Shown: positions 17,482 to 26,797, numbered from the stretch's first letter. The stretch is DNA of 64,000 nt from Microbacterium paraoxydans (GCF_020524545.1 NZ_JAIVLG010000002.1:1-64000); one strand, 5' to 3'. The notes: generated from the sequence alone by a model not told the origin. Numbers and translations are program-made.

Positions 17482-18264
17482 ATGCACTTCATCTCCGAAC
17501 AGAGCCTCGGTGAGAGCATCACCGAGCGTGAGTTCACCCTCGACGACATCTCCGGCATTCTGTGGACCCCTCCGGCCGCTTCCCCATCCGCACCGGTTCC
17601 GCTGATCCTGATGGGGCAGCCCGGCGGAGTCGGGATGCGGCGAATGTACCCCCGCCTGGCGGCACGAGCTCGCAGCGCCGCAGCGCAAGGCTTCGCCGCC
17701 GTGTCCGTCGAGCTGCCAGGAGCGGGCGACAGGAGGCCGTTGCCCGATTCGGAGCAGGCTCGGGCAGACCTCGCTCGTGCGATCTCCGCCGGAGAAGCGC
17801 CGGCGGAAGAGGTCATTGACCGGTTGATACTCCCGCTCGTCGACCAGGCGGTGCCGGAGTGGCAGCGCACGATCGACGAGGTCCTCGCGCTTCCCGAGAT
17901 CGGCGCGCGGGTCGGATTCTCCGGCGGCGTCATCGCGATCGGAGTACGTCTCGCGGCGATCGACTCGCGCATCGTGGCGGCAGGCCTCTTCGCGGGCAGC
18001 TATGTCCCGCGCGTGACGATCGAAGAAGCGCGTCGGGTCACCATCCCTCTGCACGTTCTCCTGCAATGGGATGACGAGGGCAACGACCGTCGGATGGCCC
18101 TCGACCTGTTCGACGCCTTCGGATCGACGGAGAAGACGCTCCACGCCAACATGGGCGGCCACGCCGGCGTCCCCTCGTTCGCAGGAGAGGACGCCGCCCG
18201 CTTCTTCGCCCGCCACCTCGGTTCTGTCGGCGGCATCGAGCATCCACGCGAAGACACTCGCTGA
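17482..18264 (+). CDS. Alpha/beta hydrolase, dienelactone-hydrolase-like
   Basis: A 260-residue predicted alpha/beta hydrolase. Near residue 50 is an oxyanion-type stretch (MGQPGGVG), the nucleophile elbow is VGFSGGV (serine near residue 155) and the catalytic histidine is likely in GGHAGVP near residue 230. No signal peptide or membrane segment is seen. The ATG follows gaaagg at a seven-base distance, but this site lies in a hairpin preceded by a leader peptide, so translation is probably regulated. The substrate is unknown. Confidence 0.75.
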   Translation: MHFISEQSLGESITEREFTLDDISGILWTPPAASPSAPVPLILMGQPGGVGMRRMYPRLAARARSAAAQGFAAVSVELPGAGDRRPLPDSEQARADLARAISAGEAPAEEVIDRLILPLVDQAVPEWQRTIDEVLALPEIGARVGFSGGVIAIGVRLAAIDSRIVAAGLFAGSYVPRVTIEEARRVTIPLHVLLQWDDEGNDRRMALDLFDAFGSTEKTLHANMGGHAGVPSFAGEDAARFFARHLGSVGGIEHPREDTR

Positions 18265-18374
18265 ACACCGTCTAGCGCTCGGACCGGGGGAGGGCGCCTC
18301 GGAGGCGCGACGATTGGCGCGCAACTCTGTGAGCGGAGTGTGAACCGGTCGTCCCCTCCGGTAGTCTCGCCCGC

Positions 18375-19997
18375 ATGGCCACCGCAGCGACGCAGACCCA
18401 TAAACGCGAAGCCTTCAGCTCGCGCAACGTGTTCATCCTCTCGGCGATCGGTTCGGCGGTCGGGCTCGGCAACATCTGGCGATTCCCCTATGTCGCCTAT
18501 GAAGGCGGCGGCGGCGCGTTCCTCATTCCGTACCTGTGCGCACTGCTGACGGCCGGCATCCCGCTGCTGTTCTTCGACTACGCGATCGGACACCGTTTCC
18601 GCGGCTCGGCACCGCTGGCGTTCCGCCGCCTGCACCGCGCTGCCGAGCCTCTCGGATGGTGGCAGGTCCTCATCTGCGTCGTGATCGCGGTGTACTACGC
18701 GGTGATCGTCGCCTGGGCCGCGATGTACACGTGGTTCTCCGCACAGCTCACCTGGGGTGCGGGCAACGAGAACGATTTCTTCTTCATCGACTTCCTCCGC
18801 TCGGCCGATGTCGCCGCGGTGGGCGTCTCGACCGATTTCGTACCGCAAGTGGGTCTTCCTCTGGTCGCGGTCTGGCTCATCGTCATCGTGATCATGGCGT
18901 TCGGCGTCAAGCGCGGCATCGGCAGGGCGAACATGATCCTGATGCCGCTGCTCACCCTCATGTTCGCGACTCTCGTGGTGCAGTCTCTGTTCCTTCCGGG
19001 CGCGATGGATGGTCTGAACGCGTTCTTCACCCCGAACTGGGAGGCTCTGGCCGATCCCGGCGTCTGGGCGTCCGCCTACGGTCATATCTTCTTCTCGCTG
19101 TCCGTCGCATTCGGCATCATGGTGACCTACTCCTCCTACCTGAAGCGCAAGACCGACCTCACCGGCTCGGGGCTCGTCGTCGCCTTCGCGAACTCGGGCT
19201 TCGAGATCCTTGCCGGGATCGGGGTCTTCGCGGCTCTCGGCTTCATGGCGCAGGCGCAGGGCGCGGAGGTCGCCGGCGTCGCCTCCTCCGGCATCGGACT
19301 CGCCTTCATCGCCTTCCCGACGATCGTGTCGCAGGCCACGGGCGGGTCGATCATCGGAGTCCTCTTCTTCGGCGCCCTGGTCTTCGCCGGTATCACCTCG
19401 CTGATCTCGATCCTCGAAGTGATCGTCGCCGCGCTGCAGGACAAGCTCGGCTGGGCTCGCGTGCGCACCACGCTCACGGTCACGATCCCGCTGGCGGTCA
19501 TCTCGATGGCGCTCTTCTCGACGACCACGGCCCTGTCGGTGCTCGACACGGCCGATGCCTTCGTCAATTCCTTCGGCATCATGGCGGTCGCGCTGGTGGC
19601 CGTGATCGTCGTGGCCTGGCTGCTGCACAAGCTGCCGGTGCTGGTGGAGCACTTGAACCGGCGTTCGAGCTTCCGCGTGGGGACGATCTGGAAGCTGCTC
19701 GTCGGCGTGCTCGCCCCCGTGGTGCTCGGATACCTCTTCATCAGCGAGTTGATCGCCAAGACCTCCGAACCCTACAGCGGCTATCCCGGCTGGTTCCTCG
19801 CGATCTTCGGGTGGGGGATGGTGATCGCCCTGGTCGTGCTGGCGCTGATCCTGTCGGCTCTGCCGTGGAGCGGCCGCTCGCATGCGAAAGACGATCCCGA
19901 GTACGACGAGTTCCTCTCGAAAGAAGAGTACGAACCTGATGCGGAGACCTCGGCGATCCCGTTGACCGACACCACCACGAAGGGAGCCGGCGCATGA
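18375..19997 (+). CDS. metP: Neurotransmitter:sodium symporter (SLC6/NSS), MetP-type
   Basis: A 540-residue sodium-coupled transporter with about twelve membrane helices. The sodium and substrate site of helix 1 is clear in SAIGSAVGLGNIWRFPY. Helix 6 to 8 features (SLSVAFGIMVTYSSYL, FAGITSLISILE) fit the family, and the C-terminal tail is acidic and soluble. The four-base overlap with a tiny single-span partner identifies it as the large subunit of a MetPS-like methionine/alanine importer, as known from Corynebacterium. TAGTCT seven bases before the ATG suggests a leaderless transcript. Confidence 0.85.
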   Translation: MATAATQTHKREAFSSRNVFILSAIGSAVGLGNIWRFPYVAYEGGGGAFLIPYLCALLTAGIPLLFFDYAIGHRFRGSAPLAFRRLHRAAEPLGWWQVLICVVIAVYYAVIVAWAAMYTWFSAQLTWGAGNENDFFFIDFLRSADVAAVGVSTDFVPQVGLPLVAVWLIVIVIMAFGVKRGIGRANMILMPLLTLMFATLVVQSLFLPGAMDGLNAFFTPNWEALADPGVWASAYGHIFFSLSVAFGIMVTYSSYLKRKTDLTGSGLVVAFANSGFEILAGIGVFAALGFMAQAQGAEVAGVASSGIGLAFIAFPTIVSQATGGSIIGVLFFGALVFAGITSLISILEVIVAALQDKLGWARVRTTLTVTIPLAVISMALFSTTTALSVLDTADAFVNSFGIMAVALVAVIVVAWLLHKLPVLVEHLNRRSSFRVGTIWKLLVGVLAPVVLGYLFISELIAKTSEPYSGYPGWFLAIFGWGMVIALVVLALILSALPWSGRSHAKDDPEYDEFLSKEEYEPDAETSAIPLTDTTTKGAGA

Positions 19998-20128
19998 CCA
20001 CCACGGCGATCGTCATGATGATCATCGCGATGGTCACGGTCTGGGGCGGCCTCGTCGCCGGGATCGTGAACCTCGCGCGTCACCCGGAAGCGGCCGAGAC
20101 CGAGCCCGCTCCGCCCGTCGAACTCTGA
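19994..20128 (+). CDS. metS: Small subunit of methionine/alanine NSS transporter
   Basis: A 44-residue protein: an N-terminal membrane helix (IVMMIIAMVTVWGGLVAGIV) followed by a short acidic, proline-rich tail (NLARHPEAAETEPAPPVEL). Length, topology and the NLARHPE stretch match MetS, the small subunit needed for MetP activity in Corynebacterium glutamicum. Its ATG overlaps the metP stop by four bases, so the two are translated together. It is easily overlooked because of its size. Confidence 0.85.
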   Translation: MTTTAIVMMIIAMVTVWGGLVAGIVNLARHPEAAETEPAPPVEL

Positions 20129-20246
20129 GCGGGAGATGACCATGACCGCATCCGACCGGAGAAGTCGGGTGCGGGTGGGACGAAAGCCCCGCCTCGCGTG
20201 TCGGACACCGGTGGGACACTGGGGTCACGATCCAGGGAGGCACGTG

Positions 20247-20882
20247 ATGGCGGCGATCGACCCGAAGAAGACGCTCGACGCGTACCGGGCGAAGCGGGGA
20301 GAGTTCCGTGTCGTCGAGGTTCCCCCTCTGCGGTATCTGGCGATCGACGGGGCGGGCGATCCGAACACGGCTCCGGCCTATGCCGAGGCCGTCTCCGCGC
20401 TGTTCCCGGTGGCGTATACGCTAAAGTTCGCCAGCCGGAAGGAACTCGGCATCGACACGGTGGTGATGCCGCTCGAGGGACTCTGGCATGCGGCCGACAT
20501 GGAGTCGTTCACCTCGCGTCGCGACAAGTCGGCGTGGCAGTGGACGATGATGATCATGGTCGGCGATCACGTCACCGCGGAGATGTTCACCGATGCCGTG
20601 GAGGCCGTGGCGCACAAGACGGCGAAGAAGAAGGAGTCGCTGCCCGCGCTCGGAGCGCTGCGACTCGAGACGCTCGACGAAGGCACCTGCGTGCAGACCC
20701 TGCACCTTGGTCCTTTCGACGACGAGGGCCCTGTGCTCGACGACATGCATCACCGTTTCATCCCCGAGAGCGGGTTGCGGATGCGAGGCAAGCACCATGA
20801 GATCTATCTGAGCGATCCGCGCCGGAGCGATCCGGCGAAGTTGCGCACGATCCTCCGGCAGCCGGTCGCGCCGCTCGCCTGA
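20247..20882 (+). CDS. GyrI-like small-molecule-binding domain protein
   Basis: A 211-residue protein of the GyrI-like/YdhE fold (VEVPPLRYLAIDGAGDPN at residues ~22-40; MPLEGLWHAAD; LHLGPFDDEGP; LRMRGKHHEIYLSDPRRSDPAKLRTIL near the C-terminus). The family binds hydrophobic small molecules and some members hydrolyse cyclopropanoid drugs. No DNA-binding domain is attached. ATG 20247 is six bases after agggagg; GTG 20244 is too close to it. Confidence 0.8.
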   Translation: MAAIDPKKTLDAYRAKRGEFRVVEVPPLRYLAIDGAGDPNTAPAYAEAVSALFPVAYTLKFASRKELGIDTVVMPLEGLWHAADMESFTSRRDKSAWQWTMMIMVGDHVTAEMFTDAVEAVAHKTAKKKESLPALGALRLETLDEGTCVQTLHLGPFDDEGPVLDDMHHRFIPESGLRMRGKHHEIYLSDPRRSDPAKLRTILRQPVAPLA

Positions 20883-20950
20883 CGGCAACAGGGCCGCGCC
20901 GGAAAATCAAGCCTCTTCTGGCCGCCTGCCGAGACGGATACTCTTCATCG

Positions 20951-21751
20951 ATGAGCACGGTCAAGCACGCGGCGCGGGTCGCCAAGGATTCCTCCGTCTT
21001 CCGGAGGATCGCGCGCGCCGGCTTCGTGGTCCTCGGGCTGATCCACGTCGTCATCGGATCGATCGCCATCTCCATCGCGGCGGGCGCATCCGGTGACGCC
21101 GATCAGGACGGCGCGATGGAGCAGATCCGTCAGAATCCGATCGGCGGGCTGCTGCTCCTGCTCATCGCCGCGGGGCTGTTCGCGCTCGCGGCCTGGCAGG
21201 TCGCGAGCGCATTCCTCGCCACCGACTCCGCCGAGGCGAAGAAGTGGGGTCAGCGGATCAAGCTCGTCGGCATCTCCCTCGCCTACCTGGTCGTCGGAGG
21301 CATGGCGCTCATCTATGCGGTGGGTGGACACGCCGATTCGGAGAAGGCGTCGAAGACTCTCAGTGCCGTCGTGCTGGCGGCCCCCGGTGGCGTGGCGCTG
21401 CTCGTGGTCATCGGCCTGTCCGTCGCGGGAGTCGGGGTCGGCTTCATCGTCGGCGGTTTCACCCGGGGGTTCGAGAAGCTGCTCGATCTCCCCTCCGGGG
21501 TCGCCCGTGGCGGCATCGTCACGCTCGGCATCATCGGGTACGTCGGCAAGGGCATCGCCGTCGCGGTGACCGGGGTGCTCTTCGTGGCAGCGGCCGTGAC
21601 GCAGGACCCGGAGAAGGGCGCGGGGCTGGATGCGGCCCTGCACAGCCTCCTGGTGCTGCCGTTCGGGCCTGTCCTCCTGGGGGCAGTCGGGGTGGGACTG
21701 GCCGTCTACGGGGTGTTCTGCATCGCCCGCTCCCGGTTCGCCCGGATGTGA
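20951..21751 (+). CDS. DUF1206 membrane protein
   Basis: A 266-residue protein with six membrane helices arranged as three pairs, the pattern of DUF1206. The repeated unit begins with an R-x-G-F/Y stretch followed by a hydrophobic helix (RAGFVVLGLIHVVIG; RGGIVTLGIIGYVGKGI). Function is unknown. TACTCT (20939-20944) ends six bases before the ATG and no ribosome site is present, fitting a leaderless transcript. Confidence 0.8.
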   Translation: MSTVKHAARVAKDSSVFRRIARAGFVVLGLIHVVIGSIAISIAAGASGDADQDGAMEQIRQNPIGGLLLLLIAAGLFALAAWQVASAFLATDSAEAKKWGQRIKLVGISLAYLVVGGMALIYAVGGHADSEKASKTLSAVVLAAPGGVALLVVIGLSVAGVGVGFIVGGFTRGFEKLLDLPSGVARGGIVTLGIIGYVGKGIAVAVTGVLFVAAAVTQDPEKGAGLDAALHSLLVLPFGPVLLGAVGVGLAVYGVFCIARSRFARM

Positions 21752-21776
21752 TCCTCGGCGCCGCTCTGTGCAGCGG

Positions 21777-22424
21777 TCACGCGGAAGCGGGCTTCTCGCT
21801 CCACGCGAGCAGGAACGCACCGAGAGCGATCATGAGTCCTCCTCCGGTCGCCCCCATCGCCTCGATGCGCCGCGGCGAGCGACCGAACCATCCGCGAGCC
21901 GCACTGGCGAGAAGCACCCACATCGCGTCGCAGGTCACGCCGATCACCACGACGATCACGCCCAGCAGGAAGAGCTGGGTGGGCACCGACCCGGCGTGCA
22001 GGTCGACGAACTGCGGCAGGATCGCGAGGAAGAACGCGATCGACTTCGGGTTGGTGACGCCGACCACGAACCCCTCGAGGAGAAGCCGCCACCCGGAGCG
22101 CCTCGTCGGCTCCGTGACGAGCGTTCTCGCCGCGTCCTTCCGGTGCCGGATCGCCTGGATACCGAGGTAGACGAGGTACCCCGCGCCGAGGACCTTGACG
22201 ATCGTGAAGAGCAGGACCGACTGGGCGATCACGGTGCCGACACCGAGCGCGACGGCCAGGACGAGCACGATCGAGCCGGCGGCTGTTCCGAGGATGCTGA
22301 GGAATCCGCCCAGCCGTCCCAGCGACATCGCCCGTCCGATCGTGAACAGCACGGTGGGGCCGGGGATCACCACCATCACGAAAGCAGCCGCGATGAGGGC
22401 AAGCAGAGTGTCCGGGGCGATCAT
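21777..22424 (-). CDS. LysE/RhtB-family amino-acid exporter
   Basis: A 215-residue, six-helix translocator. The N-terminal motif VVIPGPTVLFTIGRAMSLGR, the KVLGAGYLVYLGIQAIR segment and GFVVGVTNPKSIAFFLAILPQF are diagnostic of the RhtB branch, which exports amino acids such as homoserine, threonine or lysine. Its substrate cannot be told. It converges with the DUF1206 gene. TAGGCT six bases before the ATG implies a leaderless mRNA. Confidence 0.85.
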   Translation of the reverse strand: MIAPDTLLALIAAAFVMVVIPGPTVLFTIGRAMSLGRLGGFLSILGTAAGSIVLVLAVALGVGTVIAQSVLLFTIVKVLGAGYLVYLGIQAIRHRKDAARTLVTEPTRRSGWRLLLEGFVVGVTNPKSIAFFLAILPQFVDLHAGSVPTQLFLLGVIVVVIGVTCDAMWVLLASAARGWFGRSPRRIEAMGATGGGLMIALGAFLLAWSEKPASA

Positions 22425-22507
22425 GGGTCGAGCCTAGAGGGGGCGGGTGTCGGCGGTCGAGTGGTCCGACGCGCCCAGGGTCATCGGACAGGTGGGAAAC
22501 TGGAACG

Positions 22508-23815
22508 ATGAGCGTTTCTTCCGGTGTCGACGTGATCGCCCCCTTGAGTGACGTCGAGGTGCGGCGATTCCGCGAGGACTTCCCGATACTGCAGACGCAG
22601 GTTCAGGGGCATCCTCTGGTGTACCTCGATTCCGGGGCGACCTCGCAGCGCCCGCTCGCGGTGCTCGAGGCCGAGCGCGCGTTCTCGGCCACCCTGAACT
22701 CCGCCGTGCACCGCGGCGCGCACACTCTGGCCGCGGAGGCGACGGAGCTGTTCGAAGACGCCCGCGGCACGATCGCGCGGTTCGTGGGCGCGGACGAGGA
22801 TGAGATCGTCTGGACATCGAACGCCACCGAGGCCATCAATCTCATCGCGTACTCCCTCTCGAACGCGTCACTCGGACGTGGGGGAGCGGCGGCGGAACGA
22901 ATCCGCCTCCGCGACGGTGACGAGATCGTCACCACCGAGATGGAGCACCACGCGAATCTCATCCCCTGGCAGGAACTCGCCGCACGCACCGGGGCGACAC
23001 TGAAGGTCATCCCGCTGGACGACGACGGCGCGCTGCGGCTCGACCTCGCCGCCGAGCTGATCACTCCACGCACGAAGCTCGTGGCGTTCACGCACGTCTC
23101 CAATGTGCTCGGTGTCATCAATCCGGTCGAGACCCTCGTCGCCGCCGCCCGCGAGGTCGGTGCGTTGACCGTCCTCGACGCGTGCCAGTCGGCGCCGCAC
23201 CTCCCGCTCGATGTGCGGGCGCTCGACGTCGACTTCGCCGTGCTGTCCGGACACAAGATGCTCGGCCCCACCGGGATCGGTGCGCTCTATGGTCGGCGCG
23301 AGGTGCTGGCCGCCATGCCCCCGTTCCTCACCGGGGGATCCATGATCACCACGGTGACGACGACGGAGGCCGAGTACCTCCCGCCGCCGCAGCGATTCGA
23401 GGCTGGTACGCAACGGGTGTCGCAGGCGATCGCGCTCGCCGCGGCCGTGGACTACCTGACCGGGGTGGGTATGTCACGCATCGCCGCTCACGAGGCTGCG
23501 CTCGGTCGGCGCCTCGTCGACGGGCTGGGTGCGATCGACGGCGTCCGCGTTCTCGGCGCCCAAATCGAGCTCCCCCGTGTCGGTCTGGCGAGCTTCGACG
23601 TCGCAGGCATCCACTCCCACGACGTGGGGCAGTTCCTCGACGATCTCGGGATCGCCGTACGTGTCGGACACCACTGCGCGCAGCCGCTGCATCGGCGCCT
23701 CGGAGTGACATCTTCCACGCGGGCGAGTACCTACCTGTACACGACCGATGCCGAGGTGGACGCCGTGATCGACGGTGTCGCCGGAGCGATCGACTTCTTC
23801 CGGAGGAGCGCATGA
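22508..23815 (+). CDS. sufS: Cysteine desulfurase SufS
   Basis: A 435-residue PLP enzyme that takes sulfur from cysteine for Fe-S cluster assembly. Seen are the N-terminal YLDSGATSQRP, TTEMEHHANLIPW, the PLP lysine in LSGHKMLGPTGIG, and the persulfide cysteine in VRVGHHCAQPLHRRLG near residue 380, which places it in group II (SufS). It is coupled by a four-base overlap to sufU, the scaffold/transfer protein it needs. The rest of the suf cluster (sufBCD) is not adjacent. Confidence 0.93.
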   Translation: MSVSSGVDVIAPLSDVEVRRFREDFPILQTQVQGHPLVYLDSGATSQRPLAVLEAERAFSATLNSAVHRGAHTLAAEATELFEDARGTIARFVGADEDEIVWTSNATEAINLIAYSLSNASLGRGGAAAERIRLRDGDEIVTTEMEHHANLIPWQELAARTGATLKVIPLDDDGALRLDLAAELITPRTKLVAFTHVSNVLGVINPVETLVAAAREVGALTVLDACQSAPHLPLDVRALDVDFAVLSGHKMLGPTGIGALYGRREVLAAMPPFLTGGSMITTVTTTEAEYLPPPQRFEAGTQRVSQAIALAAAVDYLTGVGMSRIAAHEAALGRRLVDGLGAIDGVRVLGAQIELPRVGLASFDVAGIHSHDVGQFLDDLGIAVRVGHHCAQPLHRRLGVTSSTRASTYLYTTDAEVDAVIDGVAGAIDFFRRSA

Positions 23816-24246
23816 GCGACCTGCAGAACCTGTACCAGGAGCTGATCCTGGACCACTCGCGCACCCCGCACGGATACGGCCTGCGTGACGAGATCCCCGC
23901 GCAGTCGCACCAGCTGAACCCCACCTGCGGTGACGAGATCACACTGCAGGTGCACCGTGGTCCCGACGGCGGCGTCGAGGCGATCGCGTGGGAGGGGCAC
24001 GGATGCGCCATCTCCCAGGCCTCGGCATCGCTGCTCGCGGAGCTCGCCGAGGGGCTGACCGTCCCGGAACTCGAAGTGAGGATCTCCGCGTTCCGCGAGG
24101 CGATGAGGTCGCGCGGGAAGATCGAGCCAGACGAGGAGTTGCTCGGAGACGCGGCCGCTCTCGGCGGGGTGTCGAAGTACGTGGCCCGCGTCAAGTGCGC
24201 CATGCTCGCCTGGGTCGCTGCCGAGGATGCCCTCACCCGAAGCTGA
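23812..24246 (+). CDS. sufU: SufU sulfur transfer protein
   Basis: A 144-residue SufU/IscU-like protein. The three zinc/sulfur-binding cysteines are visible in NPTCGDE (~residue 41), GHGCAISQAS (~66) and VKCAMLAW (~128). SufU accepts persulfide from SufS by ligand swapping at its zinc site. ATG 23812 overlaps the sufS stop and follows cggaggag. Confidence 0.93.
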   Translation: MSDLQNLYQELILDHSRTPHGYGLRDEIPAQSHQLNPTCGDEITLQVHRGPDGGVEAIAWEGHGCAISQASASLLAELAEGLTVPELEVRISAFREAMRSRGKIEPDEELLGDAAALGGVSKYVARVKCAMLAWVAAEDALTRS

Positions 24247-24262
24247 GGTGCAGGATGGACGC

Positions 24263-25204
24263 ATGCCCCTGCAGCTGAGTCCTCTGCCCGCTGACCGCTT
24301 CGAGGAGTGGCGCGGCGCGGCCAGACAACGGGTCATCGACGGGAACAGAGCGTCCGGGCACAGGGTCGGCGCGGACGCGGTGGACTTCGCGGACGCGTAT
24401 TTCGAGGAACTGCTGCCGGATGGGCTCGCGACGCCGAGTGCGCGGATCCTGCGCATCGTGGACGAGGTCGACGGGGAACTCGGCACGCTCTGGATCGCGG
24501 TGGGCGAGCAGAGACTGTTCCTTCTCGAGCTCGCTGTCGAGAAGCCACTCGCCGACGCCCGGAATGACGATCTGCTCGCTCAGATCCTGGCGATAGCGAA
24601 GGACCGGGGCGTGGCGCGGATCAGCGCACCGCTGTTCCCGCACGACGCGGCGGGCCATGCTCTGCTCGCGGGGCGCGGGTTCGATGTGGCGTCGATCCAG
24701 ATGGTTCTCGAACCGCTGCCGGTGCGGGAGGTCTCCGCGCATGTGGACGTCGTGCCCATGACCGCCGAGCGGTTCCCCCGCTTCGTCGTCGCCTCGGAGG
24801 AGGGCTTCGCGCACGATCTCGTCGCGTCCGGCCGATACTCCCCTGAGGAGGCGGCGGTCGAGTCGCATCGCCAGCTGACCGCAGAGCTCCCGGACGGGCT
24901 GGACACGAAAGATCAGGCGCTGTTCACCGCCTCGGTCGACGGTGCCGAGGTCGGTATCCTCTGGCTCGGCATGCGCGTCCGAGACGCCCGCCCGCACGCT
25001 TTCGTGCTCGACATCGAGGTCGACCCCGCTCAGCGTCGCAGGGGATACGGGCGCGAACTGATGCACGCGGCCGAACGCGAGGCACGGCGCCTCGGCGCGG
25101 ACTCCATCGGGCTGCACGTGTTCGGGTTCAACACCGGCGCCATCGAACTCTACGAGCAGCTGGGCTATCGCCGCACCGAGGAGAGCCTGCTTCGAGAGCT
25201 CTGA
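24263..25204 (+). CDS. GNAT-family N-acetyltransferase with two GNAT-like halves
   Basis: A 313-residue protein. The C-terminal half (residues ~160-313) is a full GNAT domain with the acetyl-CoA loop RRRGYGRELM preceded by DIEVDP and the closing FNTGAIELYEQLGY. The N-terminal half has the shape of a degenerate GNAT domain (LLELAVEKPLADARND...GVARISAPLFPHDAAGHALLAGRGFDV) with a weak acetyl-CoA loop, so it is likely structural. ATG 24263 is chosen over 24227 because CAGGAT lies six bases before it. The acceptor is unknown. Confidence 0.8.
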   Translation: MPLQLSPLPADRFEEWRGAARQRVIDGNRASGHRVGADAVDFADAYFEELLPDGLATPSARILRIVDEVDGELGTLWIAVGEQRLFLLELAVEKPLADARNDDLLAQILAIAKDRGVARISAPLFPHDAAGHALLAGRGFDVASIQMVLEPLPVREVSAHVDVVPMTAERFPRFVVASEEGFAHDLVASGRYSPEEAAVESHRQLTAELPDGLDTKDQALFTASVDGAEVGILWLGMRVRDARPHAFVLDIEVDPAQRRRGYGRELMHAAEREARRLGADSIGLHVFGFNTGAIELYEQLGYRRTEESLLREL

Positions 25205-25262
25205 GGAGCGTCAGCGCGAGGCGTCACGGGAATAGTCGGGCGCGAGGTGCGTTGGGCCGAAC

Positions 25263-25904
25263 ATGACAACTCTCGGAATCATCGGTGCAGGACACATCGG
25301 CAGCCAGGTCGCCCGGGTGGCGGTGGCCAACGGCTATGACGTCGTGATCTCGAACTCGCGCGGGCCGGAGACCCTCGCTGACCTGGTCGCCGAAATCGGA
25401 CCGCGGGCGAAAGCGGCCACGGCGAAGGACGCAGCCGCCGCGGCCGACGTCGCCGTCGTGACGGTGCCGCTCCACGCGATCGACAAGCTTCCGGCCGAGC
25501 AGCTGGCGGGCAAGATCGTGCTCGACACCAACAACTACTACTTCGAGCGCGATGGCCGCATCGATGCGCTCGACCAGGGCGAGACCACGACATCGGAGCT
25601 GGTGCAGCGCGCTCTCCCGACGTCGAAGATCGCGAAGGCGTTCAATCACATCTACGCGTCTGAGATCACCACGGACGGCACCCCGGCTGGGACAGCTGAT
25701 CGTCGTGCGCTAGCGACGGCCGGCGATGACGCGGAGGCGGTCGCCTTCGTGACGCGTTTCTACGACGAGGCCGGCTTCGACACGGTCAATGTCGGGCCGC
25801 TCAGCGAGTCGTGGCGGGTCGAGCGCGATCGTCCGGCGTACGTCGTGCGGCAGAACGCCGCGGAGCTGACCGCGAACCTCGCCATCGCCAACCGGCTGCC
25901 CTGA
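25263..25904 (+). CDS. NADPH-dependent F420 reductase-like oxidoreductase
   Basis: A 213-residue single-domain protein with an N-terminal dinucleotide-binding motif (GIIGAGHIGSQVAR) and the SNSRGPE segment that reads the NADPH 2'-phosphate. The VVTVPLHAI, LDTNNYY and KAFNHI blocks match the F420:NADP oxidoreductase (Npd) family. In many actinobacteria such proteins reduce F420 or related acceptors; no F420 genes are nearby, so the partner is uncertain. Confidence 0.8.
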   Translation: MTTLGIIGAGHIGSQVARVAVANGYDVVISNSRGPETLADLVAEIGPRAKAATAKDAAAAADVAVVTVPLHAIDKLPAEQLAGKIVLDTNNYYFERDGRIDALDQGETTTSELVQRALPTSKIAKAFNHIYASEITTDGTPAGTADRRALATAGDDAEAVAFVTRFYDEAGFDTVNVGPLSESWRVERDRPAYVVRQNAAELTANLAIANRLP

Positions 25905-25977
25905 GCGGATCCCGCGCGGAGACGGGGGGATCGCGCCACCCCCCCGTGCCCGCTCGGGAGACGTGCACCCGGGCGTG

Positions 25978-26021
25978 TTGGGATACCAAAAGTTGAGGAA
26001 CCCGCCCCGGAGTGCGAGAAT
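25978..26021 (+). promoter_or_regulatory. GntR operator and promoter of the gntR gene
   Basis: The imperfect palindrome ttgggataccaa (25978-25989) fits the TTGGTATACCAA-like operators used by FCD-type GntR proteins. It adjoins TTGAGG (25993-25998) and GAGAAT (26016-26021), 17 bases apart. Binding there would interfere with RNA polymerase at the regulator's own promoter, indicating autoregulation. Confidence 0.55.
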
Positions 26022-26027
26022 GCCCAG

Positions 26028-26693
26028 GTGGTGGGGGCTATGGGGGGAAACGGCGAACTCGAGTCGGTGCGGGTCACGAGGATTCTCCGTGACGACATCG
26101 TCCTCGGGAGGCGCGCCCCCGGGGCACGGCTCGTCGAGCGCGACATCGCCGCCGAACTGAACGTGTCCCGTCTTCCGGTCCGCGAGGCCATCCGCACGCT
26201 GGTCGCCGAGGGTGTCGTGGTCGCCCGCCCCCGAACTTGGGCCGTCGTGCGCGAGTTCACCCAGCGCGACATCCAGGACTTCGCAGAGGTGCGCGAGGCG
26301 ATCGAGACGCTGATCTTCGTCTTCGCTGCGCAGCGGCACGACGAGGCCGGCATCGCCCGAATGCGCGGCGCCTACGAGCGCGAGCTCGCTGCGGCGGAAG
26401 CGGATGATGCGGAGGCGGCGCGCGTCGCCGCCGCGGAGTTCCACGAGATCGCGGTCGATCTGGCCGCGAACGAGATGTTCGGGGAACTCATCGCGGTGTT
26501 CCTCACCCGGCTGAAGTGGCTCTTCGGTCAGCACGACGACCTGCTCGCGATGGCCGAGGAGCATCGCGTCATCCTGGAGGCCATGACGGCCCGCGACACG
26601 GAAGCGCTCCGCCGCATCATCCCGGCTCACCTCGCCAGCGGCCAGTCCGCGGCCGAACGCCGCCTCGCCCGGGGAAGCGACCTGATGGTCTGA
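26028..26693 (+). CDS. GntR-family regulator with FCD domain
   Basis: A 221-residue regulator. The winged helix spans residues ~12-75 (RILRDDIVLGRRAPGARLVERDIAAELNVSRLPVREAIRTL in part), and the all-helical FCD sensor follows with its metal/effector residues in FHEIAVDLAANEMF and EEHRVILEAM. GTG 26028 sits six bases after the -10, so a leaderless start is likely; ATG 26040 is the alternative. An operator lies just upstream. No obvious target operon flanks it, though the neighbouring reductase is a candidate. Confidence 0.85.
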   Translation: MVGAMGGNGELESVRVTRILRDDIVLGRRAPGARLVERDIAAELNVSRLPVREAIRTLVAEGVVVARPRTWAVVREFTQRDIQDFAEVREAIETLIFVFAAQRHDEAGIARMRGAYERELAAAEADDAEAARVAAAEFHEIAVDLAANEMFGELIAVFLTRLKWLFGQHDDLLAMAEEHRVILEAMTARDTEALRRIIPAHLASGQSAAERRLARGSDLMV

Positions 26694-26797
26694 TCGCGGC
26701 TGGGCTGCGCGAAGTCGGGGACGACGGCGACGGCTTCGGTTGTATATTGGTGCGATCGGAGTCGGTCCGGAAGAGTTGCGTTGTTCTGGGGAGCGAG

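Noticed and set aside
18000..19883. 627-codon minus-strand frame opposite metP
   Set aside because: It is a histidine/aspartate/arginine-rich shadow of a membrane protein gene, with no signal, ribosome site or family match.
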